Below are positions 1 through 7,400 of a stretch of 64,000 nt of DNA, one piece after another; positions within the stretch are counted from its first letter, which is position 1, and each line of letters starts with the position of its first letter. The position numbers and the translations under genes are program-made. This DNA comes from Pseudomonas sp. G2-4 (lineage in GTDB: Bacteria > Pseudomonadota > Gammaproteobacteria > Pseudomonadales > Pseudomonadaceae). The stretch spans positions 4,278,001 to 4,342,000 of the forward strand of contig NZ_CP125957.1 of assembly GCF_030064125.1 (NCBI RefSeq), given 5' to 3'. The notes below the pieces were generated by a model. It had not been told where the DNA came from, made no database searches, and saw nothing but the letters and a program-made list of their open reading frames with translations.

Positions 1-199
1 ACAGTTCATGAGCTGAACGCTGGCGGCTGTGGAAACGCAAGTCTTCCCATAGGCGTGGGCGCCCATTGAGCAGCGTGCCCGGCCAATTCACCGCACCGCT
101 GGCCGCCGCTTTGCTCCGGCCCTGGCGTCCCTGCTCCAATTGTCCTGCACGGGGTCTGGCATTCGCCCCCGCCGTTGAACGAGGGCGAATGCCTAGGGC
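1..199 (-). CDS. chlD: Medium cobalt chelatase subunit ChlD, VWA part read in the -1 frame (cut by window edge)
   Basis: This is the continuation of the ChlI-like gene in the -1 frame. It starts at the GCC codon at 199-197, directly after the slippery AAG, and stays open to the window edge. The frame has no ATG or GTG near its beginning: upstream it is open only back to a TGA inside the ATPase gene. Independent initiation is therefore unlikely. The translated stretch includes GAVNWPGTLLNGRP and ends at SAHEL, which resembles the lead-in to the VWA domain of ChlD/BchD-like proteins (family recollection). Fused to the ATPase it would give the medium subunit that partners CobN. An alternative is a separate gene with a TTG start near position 136. 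The VWA domain itself, with its MIDAS motif, lies outside the window. Confidence 0.6.
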
Positions 200-205
200 T
201 TTTTT
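158..205 (-). promoter_or_regulatory. Programmed -1 ribosomal frameshift signal in chlD
   Basis: On the minus strand the zero frame reads CCA AAA AAG CCC TAG. The heptamer A AAA AAG (205 to 199) is the classic -1 slip site, also used in E. coli dnaX. Five nucleotides later begins a perfect 11-bp stem (193-183 pairing with 168-158, arm GGCATTCGCCC) with a 14-nt loop. The zero-frame stop lies in the spacer and first stem base. A -1 slip moves translation into the VWA frame. Programmed frameshifting in chlD genes that yields both small and medium subunits is published (Antonov 2020, Mol Biol Evol); the elements here are read directly from the sequence. Confidence 0.85.
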
Positions 206-1194
206 GGCCAGCTCGGCACATCACGCCGGGCACCGGTGGGCAATGCCCGGGCCGGCAGGTCACCCCATTGGCCTTGGCCTTCGTTGGGCTTGGCGGTTTC
301 ATTCGCAGCCGTTTGCGGCGCTTGGGACGACGCCGGTGCCGAGTGCCCGCGACGCCGATGGCGCAAGGCAAACTCGGCGACCGCATCGATGTCTTCATCG
401 GCAATCCCATCCGCCCCGCGCCAGGCGGCATGGGCTCGGGCCGCCCGCAGCCAGACCAGGTCGGCGCGCAAGCCATCGACCCCGGCGGCAAAGCAGCGCT
501 CGGTGATCTGCGCCAGCGCCCAATCATCCAAGGCAATTCCGGCCAACCGATTGCGCGCCTGTTGGCAGCGTTCACGCAGCTGCTGCTGGGCCGCCTCCCA
601 CTGCGCGCAGAACGCCGCCGGATCACTGTCGAAATCCAACCGCCGGCGAATGATCTGCCCGCGCTCAGTCGGCGCGGTGTGACCGTCGAGGGCCACGTTC
701 AAACCGAAACGATCGAGCAACTGCGGGCGCAGCTCGCCCTCTTCCGGGTTCATGGTGCCGATCAGCACAAAGCGCGCCGGATGCCGATGGGAAATGCCGT
801 CACGCTCGATCAGGTTGGTACCGCTGGCGGCCACATCCAACAGCAGGTCCACCAGATGATCAGGCAACAGGTTCACTTCATCGACGTACAACACGCCACC
901 GTCGGCCTTGGCCAGCACGCCGGGAGAGAACTGCGCGCGCCCTTCCCCCAGGGCCACGTCCAGATCAAGGGTGCCCACCAGCCGCTCTTCGGTGGCGCCC
1001 AGGGGCAAGGTGACGAACTGACCGCTGGCCAGCAGATCCGCCAGGCCCCGGGCCAAGGTGGACTTGGCCATGCCACGCGGGCCTTCGATCAGCACACCGC
1101 CGATTTTCGGATCGATCGCGGCCAGGCACAGGGCGAGCTTCAGGTCATCGGCGCCGACCACGGCGGAGAGCGGGAAATGGGGGGTGTGGGTCAT
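193..1194 (-). CDS. chlD: AAA+ ATPase, ChlI-like small chelatase subunit (zero-frame product of chlD)
   Basis: This 333-residue protein is an AAA+ ATPase of the magnesium/cobalt chelatase I family. It has a Walker A-type GPRGMAKS near residue 40, a Walker B-type VLYVDEVN near residue 105, and GTMNPEEGELRPQLLDRFGL typical of ChlI. The organism shows no photosynthesis genes and the next gene upstream is cobN, so the likely role is ATP-driven cobalt insertion into hydrogenobyrinate a,c-diamide with CobN. The C-terminal ~60 residues are a low-complexity linker (SAPASSQAPQ, then GEGQ-like repeats), as in ChlD proteins between the AAA+ and VWA parts. The frame ends at TAG just after a slippery AAAAAAG, so a fraction of ribosomes should produce a longer ChlD. 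It is last in cobW-cobN-chlD and follows a 174-nt gap with a REPIN. Confidence 0.88.
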   Translation of the reverse strand: MTHTPHFPLSAVVGADDLKLALCLAAIDPKIGGVLIEGPRGMAKSTLARGLADLLASGQFVTLPLGATEERLVGTLDLDVALGEGRAQFSPGVLAKADGGVLYVDEVNLLPDHLVDLLLDVAASGTNLIERDGISHRHPARFVLIGTMNPEEGELRPQLLDRFGLNVALDGHTAPTERGQIIRRRLDFDSDPAAFCAQWEAAQQQLRERCQQARNRLAGIALDDWALAQITERCFAAGVDGLRADLVWLRAARAHAAWRGADGIADEDIDAVAEFALRHRRRGHSAPASSQAPQTAANETAKPNEGQGQWGDLPARALPTGARRDVPSWPKKP

Positions 1195-1226
1195 ATCGAA
1201 TGCCTAATGAATGTGCGAGGTTCTCC

Positions 1227-1345
1227 TGTGGCGAGGGAGCTTGCTCCCGCTGGGGCGCGAAGCGCCCCCCAGGACTTGAGGTCCCAACACCCTTCCAGAA
1301 TGACGACTGCTGCGCAGCCGAGCGGGAGCAAGCTCCCTCGCCACA
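1227..1345. repeat. REPIN, family 1, between chlD and cobN
   Basis: Two inverted copies of the family-1 REP (core GTGGCGAGGGAGCTTGCTCC) enclose a short variable middle. The element occupies most of the 174-nt gap between cobN and chlD inside one presumed operon. Confidence 0.9.
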
Positions 1346-1368
1346 AGTGCACGTCTCCTGTCCGCATT

Positions 1369-4300
1369 TCAGCCATCCTCCTCGATGTCCAACAACAAAT
1401 TCTCCAACGCCTCGCGATACTCACCCGGCTCTTGCCACATCCCCCGCTGCTGCGCTTCAAGCATGCGCTCGGTCATGTCCCGCAGGGCGTCGGGGTTGTG
1501 CTGGCGGACGAAGTCCCGGGTGTCGGGGTCGAGCAGGTAGGCATCGGCCAGCAAAGCGTACTGGTGATCGTCGATCAGTTGCGTGGTGGCGTCGAAGGCG
1601 AACAGGTTGTCCACCGTCGCCGCCAATTCGAACGCGCCTTTATAGCCGTGACGCTTGACCCCGTCGATCCACTTCGGATTGGCCGCCCGGGAACGGATGA
1701 CGCGGTTGAGCTCTTCTTTCAACGTGCGGATCTTCGGCAGGTCCGGCTGGCTGTGATCGCCATGGTAACTGGCCGCAGTTTCGCCGCTGAGGGTCTCCAC
1801 CGCTGCCAGCATGCCGCCCTGGAACTGGTAATAGTCGTTGGAATCGAGCAGGTCGTGCTCACGGTTGTCCTGGTTCTGCAGCACCGCTTGCACCTGGCTC
1901 AGGCGTCGAGAGAACTGCTCCCGGGCGGCGGTGCCTTCATCGCTGCCGCCGTAAGCGTAGCCGCCCCAGTTCAGGTACACCTCGGCCAGGTCCTCGCGAC
2001 TCTGCCACAGGCGACCGTCGATAGCGCCCTGCACGCCCGCGCCATAGGCACCGGGCTTGGCACCGAAGATCCGCCAGCCGGCCTGGCGAGCCGCCGCGCC
2101 TGGCTCAAGGCCAGACGCCAACAGGGCTTCGCGTTCGCCACGCACCTTGGCCGCCAAGGGGTTCATGTCGTCCGGTTCATCCAGGGCGGCGACGGCCTGC
2201 ACCGCCGCATCGAACAGCCGGATCAGGTTGGCGAAAGCATCCCGGAAGAACCCGGAGACCCGCAGCGTGACATCGACCCGCGGCCGGTCCAGCAGGCTCA
2301 ACGGCAGGATCTCGAAATCATCGACCCGCTGACTGCCCGTGGCCCACACCGGACGCACGCCCATCAGCGCCATGGCCTGGGCAACATCATCGCCGCCAGT
2401 GCGCATGGTGGCGGTGCCCCACACTGACAGGCCGAGCTGGCGCAGGTGATCGCCATGGTCCTGCAAGTGCCGCTCAAGGATCAGGTTCGCCGATTGGAAA
2501 CCGATGCGCCACGCCGTGGTGGTGGGCAGGTTGCGCACGTCCACCGAGAAGAAATTGCGCCCGGTGGGCAACACATCCAAACGCCCGCGACTCGGCGCAC
2601 CGCTGGGGCCGGCCGGCACGAAGCGCCCGTTCAAGGCATCGAGCAAGCCACGGATTTCCGCCGGACCGCAGGCGTCCAGCCGCGGGGCCACGACGGAGCG
2701 CAGGTTTTCGATAATGCTGTCCACCGTCTCCCAGCCCGGCGCATTAAGCTGCTCGACCACACCGTCCAGTGCCTGCTCGATCAGCTGCGCGGCGAACAGT
2801 TCCAGGCGTTCACGCGTATCGCCAGCGGTGCGCCAAGGCTCATCGCTGACCCGACGCAAGGCCTCGGGACAATCACCCGCCCAGGGCTCCGCCAGGGCGC
2901 AATCCAACGGATCGAAGCCCAGCCCGAACGCCTTGGCCAGCGCCCGCAGCAGACTCGACTGCGCGCCCTTGCCGTCGCCCCGGGGAATGCGCAACAACGC
3001 CAGCAGGGTGTCGATGCGCAGCCGTCCGCTGGGCGATTCGCCAAAAATGTGCAGGCCGTCGCGGATCTGCGACTCCTTCAAGTCGCACAGGTAAGTGTCC
3101 AGGCGCGGCAGCCAGATCGCCGCATCGGCGTCACTGTCGAGGGCCGCGTCGAGTTGCAACTCGCGGTCGATGTGCGTCTCGCGCACCAGGTTGAGGATGT
3201 CCCGTTGCAGTTCCCGGGCGCGGCGCGGGTCGAGCAATTGCGCCTCGTAGTATTCGTCGGCCAGCAGCTCGAGGTTACGCAACGGCCCGTAGGTTTCGGC
3301 GCGGGTCAGCGGCGGCATCAAATGGTCGATGATCACCGCCTGGGTACGGCGCTTGGCCTGGGCGCCCTCACCCGGGTCGTTGACAATGAACGGATAGATG
3401 TTCGGCAGCGGCCCCAGCAGCGCGTCCGGCCAGCAACTCTCCGACAGCCCGACACCCTTGCCCGGCAGCCATTCGAGGTTGCCGTGCTTGCCGACGTGGA
3501 TCACCCCGTGGACGCCGTAGGTGTGGCGCAACCAGAAATAAAACGCCAGGTAACCGTGGGGCGGCACCAGGTCCGGGTCGTGGTACACCGCACTCGGATC
3601 GACCTGATAACCCCGGGCCGGCTGGATCCCGACGAACGTCAGGCCCAGGCGCAGGCCGGCGACCATCAGGCGACCGTCACGGAACATCGGATCTTTCTCG
3701 GGCGCGCCCCAGCGCTCCAGCACCGCTTGGCGATTGGCCTCGGGCAGCGCGTCGAACATGGCCTGGTAAGCATCGAGGGCCAGGCTCTGGTGACACGGAC
3801 GCAGGTCGAGGCTGTCCAGATCGTTGCTGACCCCGCCGAGCAACTGCTGGATCAACGCGGTGCCGCTCGCGGGCAATTCGGCTGGCAGCGGATAGCCCTC
3901 GGCCTGCATGGCTCGCAGGATATTCAGCGCCGCCGCCGGGGTGTCCAGGCCGACGCCATTGCCGATGCGCCCGTCCCGGGTCGGGTAGTTGGCGAGGATC
4001 AGTGCTACACGCTTCTGGGCGTTGGGCAGGCGCGCCAGGGTGGTCCAGCGCCGCGCCAGTTCGGCGACAAAATCCATGCGTTCCGGCACCGCCCGATAAC
4101 AGACCACGTCGCTCTGGCTGCGCTCGCTGCGCCAGGCCAGGTCCTTGAAACTGATGGGGCGACTGATGATCCGCCCGTCCAGCTCCGGCAAGGCAATGTG
4201 CATCGCCAGGTCCCGTGGCCCCAGGCCCTGTTCGCTGGCGCGCCAGCCCGGTTCGTTGTCCTGGGCGCAGATCGCCTGGATCACCGGGATGTTGCGTCGG

Positions 4301-5142
4301 AACGGTCGCAGGTGCGGTGCTTCCGGGCTGGACTGGGCGAAGCCGGTGGTATTGAGGATTACCCCGGCTTCCACCGCATCCAGCCAGTCTTCGACCAGCG
4401 CCAGGCAAGCGGGCTCCTTGAGGCTCGCCACGGCAATCGGCAACGGGTTGAGCCCCGCCGCTTGCAGGCGCTGGCAGAACACGTCGATGAAGGCGGTGTT
4501 CGCCGCTTGCAGGTGGGAGCGATAGAACAGCACCGCCGCCACCGGTTGGGCGGCCTGCCAGTCGGTTTGCCAATCGTCGAGGCTGGCGCTGGTTTTTCCG
4601 GGATGGTAGATCGCCGTGCGCGGCAATACTTGCGGTTCGGCCCACGGATAATCGCGGCCGAACCATTGGCTGGCGAGGTTATGGAACAGGTCCAGGGCAT
4701 TGCCCAGGCCGCCCTGGCGCAAGAACTGCCAGAGCCGGTCGCGGTCTTCGAAGGGCACGTTGCTCAGGTCGCTGAGTTCCGGGTCCGGACGATCGTCCCC
4801 CGGCACCAGGATCAATTTCACCCCGCGCCCGGCCAGTTCCATCAGGCGTTCAATGCCATAGCGCCAATACCCGATGCCGCCGTGCAGCGACAACAGGATG
4901 ACCTTGGCGTGACGCAGCACGTCTTCGAAGTACAGGTCCACCGAGGCGTGGTTCTGCACTTGCATCGGGTTGGCGAGGCGAAACTCGGGATAATCGCCCG
5001 GCAATTGCTTCGCCGCTTCGGCCAGCAGCGCCAGGCTGGAGTCGCCGCTGCACAGGATCACCAGCTCGGCGGGGGTTTGTCCCAGGTCGGCAATGTTGTC
5101 ATCCGACACGAAGCCGCCGGGCTGGGTCCTGAGCAGGTGCAT
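1369..5142 (-). CDS. cobN: Cobaltochelatase large subunit CobN
   Basis: This 1257-residue protein is the large substrate-binding subunit of aerobic cobalt chelatase, which inserts Co2+ into hydrogenobyrinic acid a,c-diamide. Length and motifs match the CobN/ChlH/BchH family. They include an N-terminal FSGDSS-like region with HGGIGYWRYG near residue 95, GVIHVGKHGNLEWLPGK near residue 540, FSVDVRNLPTTTAWRIG in the C-terminal half, and LYLNWGGYAYG-type and HGYKGAFELAATVDNLFAFD segments near the end. The ATG lies 3 nt from the cobW stop (5146), so the two genes are tightly coupled under the cobalamin riboswitch in front of cobW. A ChlH role is unlikely, because no chlorophyll genes are present. 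Confidence 0.96.
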   Translation of the reverse strand: MHLLRTQPGGFVSDDNIADLGQTPAELVILCSGDSSLALLAEAAKQLPGDYPEFRLANPMQVQNHASVDLYFEDVLRHAKVILLSLHGGIGYWRYGIERLMELAGRGVKLILVPGDDRPDPELSDLSNVPFEDRDRLWQFLRQGGLGNALDLFHNLASQWFGRDYPWAEPQVLPRTAIYHPGKTSASLDDWQTDWQAAQPVAAVLFYRSHLQAANTAFIDVFCQRLQAAGLNPLPIAVASLKEPACLALVEDWLDAVEAGVILNTTGFAQSSPEAPHLRPFRRNIPVIQAICAQDNEPGWRASEQGLGPRDLAMHIALPELDGRIISRPISFKDLAWRSERSQSDVVCYRAVPERMDFVAELARRWTTLARLPNAQKRVALILANYPTRDGRIGNGVGLDTPAAALNILRAMQAEGYPLPAELPASGTALIQQLLGGVSNDLDSLDLRPCHQSLALDAYQAMFDALPEANRQAVLERWGAPEKDPMFRDGRLMVAGLRLGLTFVGIQPARGYQVDPSAVYHDPDLVPPHGYLAFYFWLRHTYGVHGVIHVGKHGNLEWLPGKGVGLSESCWPDALLGPLPNIYPFIVNDPGEGAQAKRRTQAVIIDHLMPPLTRAETYGPLRNLELLADEYYEAQLLDPRRARELQRDILNLVRETHIDRELQLDAALDSDADAAIWLPRLDTYLCDLKESQIRDGLHIFGESPSGRLRIDTLLALLRIPRGDGKGAQSSLLRALAKAFGLGFDPLDCALAEPWAGDCPEALRRVSDEPWRTAGDTRERLELFAAQLIEQALDGVVEQLNAPGWETVDSIIENLRSVVAPRLDACGPAEIRGLLDALNGRFVPAGPSGAPSRGRLDVLPTGRNFFSVDVRNLPTTTAWRIGFQSANLILERHLQDHGDHLRQLGLSVWGTATMRTGGDDVAQAMALMGVRPVWATGSQRVDDFEILPLSLLDRPRVDVTLRVSGFFRDAFANLIRLFDAAVQAVAALDEPDDMNPLAAKVRGEREALLASGLEPGAAARQAGWRIFGAKPGAYGAGVQGAIDGRLWQSREDLAEVYLNWGGYAYGGSDEGTAAREQFSRRLSQVQAVLQNQDNREHDLLDSNDYYQFQGGMLAAVETLSGETAASYHGDHSQPDLPKIRTLKEELNRVIRSRAANPKWIDGVKRHGYKGAFELAATVDNLFAFDATTQLIDDHQYALLADAYLLDPDTRDFVRQHNPDALRDMTERMLEAQQRGMWQEPGEYREALENLLLDIEEDG

Positions 5143-5145
5143 GGC

Positions 5146-6210
5146 TTAGGCGCTGAGGGCGGCGCGCAACTGCGCTTCAAGCAGCGCCGCGTCCAGCGCC
5201 TGGCCGATCAACACCAGGCGGGTCACCCGCGCTTCATCGGCGCCCCATTGGCGGTCGAAATGTTTGTCGAATCGCGTGCCGACGCCCTGGATCAGCAGGC
5301 GCATCGGCTTGCTCGGGATCGCTGCGAAACCCTTGACCCGTAGCACGCCGTGCTGGACCACCAGTTGCGTCAATGCATCCAGCAGCAGGCTTTCGTCGGC
5401 TTGGGGCAGCTCGATGGAAATGGAGTCGAAGGCGTCATGATCGTGGTCGTCATCGTCGCCGTCATGGTGGTGATCGTGATGGCTGTGGCGACCGTCGATG
5501 TGTTCTTCGGAGCCGGCGCCCAGGCCGATGAGTACTTCCAGTGGCAGGCGACCGCTGCTGGCTTCAATGACCTTGACCGCCGGTGGTAGCTCTTCGGCCA
5601 CTTCCAGACGGACTTTCGCCAGGTCTTCCGGGCTGATCAGGTCGGCTTTGTTGAGGATTACCAGGTCGGCGCTGGCCAGTTGGTCGGCGAACAGCTCGTG
5701 CAGCGGTGATTCGTGGTCCAGGTTCGGGTCGAGTTTGCGCTGGGCATCGACCTGATCCGGGAAGGCCGCGAAGGTACCGGCGGCCACGGCCGGGCTGTCG
5801 ACCACGGTGATCACCGCATCGACGGTGCAGGCGCTGCGGATTTCCGGCCACTGGAAGGCCTGGACCAGGGGCTTGGGCAGGGCCAGACCGGAGGTTTCGA
5901 TGAGGATGTGGTCGAGGTCGCCGCGTCGCGCCACCAGCTCGCGCATCACTGGGAAGAACTCTTCCTGCACCGTACAGCACAGGCAGCCGTTGGCCAGTTC
6001 GTAGACGCGGCCGTTGGCTTCTTCTTCGGTGCAACCGATGGAGCACTGCTTGAGGATCTCGCCGTCGATACCCAGTTCGCCGAATTCGTTGACGATCACG
6101 GCGATACGCCGGCCCTGGGCGTTATCGAGCATGTGCCGCAGCAAGGTGGTTTTACCCGAACCGAGGAAACCGGTGACGATGGTGACGGGGAGTTTGGCCA
6201 GTGTTTTCAT
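5146..6210 (-). CDS. cobW: CobW-family GTPase, putative cobalt metallochaperone
   Basis: This 354-residue G3E-family GTPase has a Walker A GFLGSGKTTLL near residue 14, the metal-binding GCLCC motif near residue 78, an NKAD guanine-specificity motif, and a C-terminal CobW domain. A histidine/aspartate-rich loop (residues about 245-265, with HSHHDHHHD followed by DDDDHDHD) should bind divalent metal. CobW-type proteins are thought to deliver Co2+ for corrin assembly. The start at 6210 is chosen because the protein aligns from MKTLAKLPVTIVTG and AAAGGG lies just upstream; a longer frame extends into the riboswitch and is not credible. It is the first gene of cobW-cobN-chlD and carries the riboswitch leader. 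Confidence 0.95.
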   Translation of the reverse strand: MKTLAKLPVTIVTGFLGSGKTTLLRHMLDNAQGRRIAVIVNEFGELGIDGEILKQCSIGCTEEEANGRVYELANGCLCCTVQEEFFPVMRELVARRGDLDHILIETSGLALPKPLVQAFQWPEIRSACTVDAVITVVDSPAVAAGTFAAFPDQVDAQRKLDPNLDHESPLHELFADQLASADLVILNKADLISPEDLAKVRLEVAEELPPAVKVIEASSGRLPLEVLIGLGAGSEEHIDGRHSHHDHHHDGDDDDHDHDAFDSISIELPQADESLLLDALTQLVVQHGVLRVKGFAAIPSKPMRLLIQGVGTRFDKHFDRQWGADEARVTRLVLIGQALDAALLEAQLRAALSA

Positions 6211-6314
6211 CGGATGCCCTTTGGCAAGGTGGCGGGCAAACGGGACGACAACCGCTGGCAAAGGCGCGCGCGGAAGATTTCGCCACCGGATCACCCCGCC
6301 CGGTTGTAGTGAGA

Positions 6315-6482
6315 ATCTGTGTCGAGGCAGGTCTCCTGGCTGACGGTGGGCCAGTCTTTCGACTGGCAATTGCTGCGCCTTCCCGCGCGCCCCGGATATA
6401 AAGGGGTATGCACAGTGGCCTTGCAGAAACATCACCGTTCACAGTTGCGGGGGCAGCCGCGGCTTGGACCGCGTTCCCTTCT
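6315..6482 (-). promoter_or_regulatory. Cobalamin (B12) riboswitch upstream of cobW
   Basis: On the minus strand the leader has the conserved order of an adenosylcobalamin riboswitch. AAGGGAACGCGGT is followed by CGGCTGCCCCCGCAACTGT, the GGTGATG element, and finally the B12 box AGCCAGGAGACCTGCC at 6341-6326. About 105 nt separate the box from the cobW start. Known behaviour of the class is repression of translation or transcription when adenosylcobalamin is abundant, so cobalt chelation genes would shut off when B12 is sufficient. Confidence 0.93.
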
Positions 6483-6518
6483 TAGCTTCGGCGCAGGCCG
6501 AAGAACCTCGAAGGCGCA

Positions 6519-6547
6519 AGGCTACGCAGGGTGTGGGGGCGGGTCAA
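6519..6547 (-). promoter_or_regulatory. Candidate sigma-70 promoter for the cobW-cobN-chlD transcript
   Basis: The minus strand shows TTGACC (6547-6542), exactly 17 nt, then TAGCCT (6524-6519). It sits about 40 nt upstream of the riboswitch body, as expected for its promoter. The -35 hexamer lies in one arm of a larger palindrome that is mirrored at 6692-6713. Confidence 0.5.
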
Positions 6548-6713
6548 TGTCCGCAAGCAAGATGCAGGATGCTGTTGTGGCGAGGGAGCTTGCTCCCGCT
6601 CGGTTGCGCAGCGACCGCAAAGAGCCGGGGGCCGCTGCGCTGCCCAGCGGGAGCAAGCTCCCTCGCCACAACAGCCCTCGTCTGCCCTTGTACATTGACG
6701 CCCCGCCCCCGCC
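6533..6713. repeat. REPIN, family 1, nested in a larger GC-rich palindrome
   Basis: The REPIN proper runs 6576-6670, and its flanks extend the symmetry (GCTGTTGTGG against CCACAACAGC). Outside it, GGGGGCGGGTCAATGT (to 6550) is mirrored by ACATTGACGCCCCGCCCCC (from 6692). The whole region between the two riboswitches is thus an imperfect inverted repeat around the REPIN. Confidence 0.8.
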
Positions 6714-6729
6714 CATGCTCTCCTGTGCA

Positions 6730-6887
6730 TGGTTTGCGTAGCGGGTTCTGTTAGCTCAAATTCGGATGCCGGAAGTCCATAGCCAAGGCGCTGTGACGAG
6801 TCATAGCCCGCTATGGCGAGGAACAGCAACGCAGGATATGGATTTCTGGCGCCGAAGTTGGGCTAACAGAACCCGCTACACAAACCA
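6730..6887. mobile_element. 158-bp MITE-like inverted-repeat element
   Basis: The ends match as inverted repeats over about 50 bp. The left end is TGGTTTGCGTAGCGGGTTCT and the right end, reverse-complemented, is TGGTTTGTGTAGCGGGTTCT; the match continues through GTTAGC, TTCGG and TCCAT with roughly nine mismatches. The centre holds a smaller CATAGC/GCTATG hairpin. There is no coding frame of its own and no obvious target duplication (left flank CCTGTGCA, right flank CTTGTTAC). It could be a MITE or a solo palindrome of an unrecognised transposon. It abuts the second riboswitch, which begins about 8 nt later. Confidence 0.6.
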
Positions 6888-6894
6888 CTTGTTA

Positions 6895-7092
6895 CGGGTG
6901 CCCTTCACAGGGTGAAACGGGAAACCGGTGAATCGTGTGCTTTACTCCAAAGCCACGTCAGTCCGGTGCTGCCCCCGCAACGGTAAGCGAGTGAAGCGTC
7001 TAAACCACTGTGTCTCACGACATGGGAAGGTGATGCTTGCAGGCAAGGCTCAGCCCCTGCCCCTCGCGAGCCCGGAGACCGGCCCATGACTC
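6895..7092 (+). promoter_or_regulatory. Cobalamin (B12) riboswitch upstream of cbtBA
   Basis: The plus strand carries GGTGCCCTTCACAGGGTGAA, ACGGGAAACCGGTG, CCGGTGCTGCCCCCGCAACG, GGGAAGGTGATGC and a terminal B12 box GAGCCCGGAGACCGGCCC (7068-7085). This matches the cobalamin riboswitch order. Between the box and the cbtB start (7201) lies a GC-rich hairpin (GCGGGC, CTTC loop, GCCCG, near 7135-7155) that could serve as expression platform. It should repress the cobalt transporter and cobE/cobM when B12 is plentiful. Confidence 0.93.
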
Positions 7093-7200
7093 ATGCATCA
7101 ACAACCCGCGGTGGGCGGGCGCTGTTCGAACCCTGGCGGGCCTTCGCCCGGGGTTTCATTGCGCTCGATTCACCCGCTGACAAGACCAGAGGGAAGCGCC

Positions 7201-7389
7201 ATGTCGACCATCAGCAGCACCGCCCGCACCGCCAGTAGCACCACCACCCTGAGCCAACGCCTGAGCGCCGCGATCTTCGCCTCGATCCTGGGCGCCGGCC
7301 TGGTCTATTTCGCCGGTTTCTCCCACATTGAAGCGGTGCACAACGCCGCCCACGATACCCGCCATAGCGCCGCATTCCCGTGCCATTGA
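7201..7389 (+). CDS. cbtB: Cobalt transporter subunit CbtB
   Basis: This 62-residue protein has one membrane helix (about residues 20-42, AAIFASILGAGLVYFAG) and a histidine-rich C-terminal tail ending in SAAFPCH. That layout is characteristic of CbtB, the small partner of the predicted B12-regulated cobalt transporter CbtA. The ATG at 7201 has GAGGGAAG just upstream; the longer frame from 7093 overlaps the riboswitch and is rejected. It ends 11 nt before cbtA. Cobalt as substrate is inferred from the riboswitch and family context. Confidence 0.9.
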   Translation: MSTISSTARTASSTTTLSQRLSAAIFASILGAGLVYFAGFSHIEAVHNAAHDTRHSAAFPCH

Positions 7390-7400
7390 GACCTGACGAC

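Noticed and set aside
6..626. 206-codon frame at the window start
   Set aside because: It runs across chlD in a third frame with no chelatase motifs. The real continuation is the -1 frame after the slippery site.
2446..5343. 965-codon frame opposite cobN
   Set aside because: Antisense shadow of cobN; composition is dominated by Q, R, H and V, and there is no start signal.
6482..6829. 115-codon minus-strand frame through the REPIN and MITE-like repeat
   Set aside because: It translates REP sequence and lies over the riboswitch control region.
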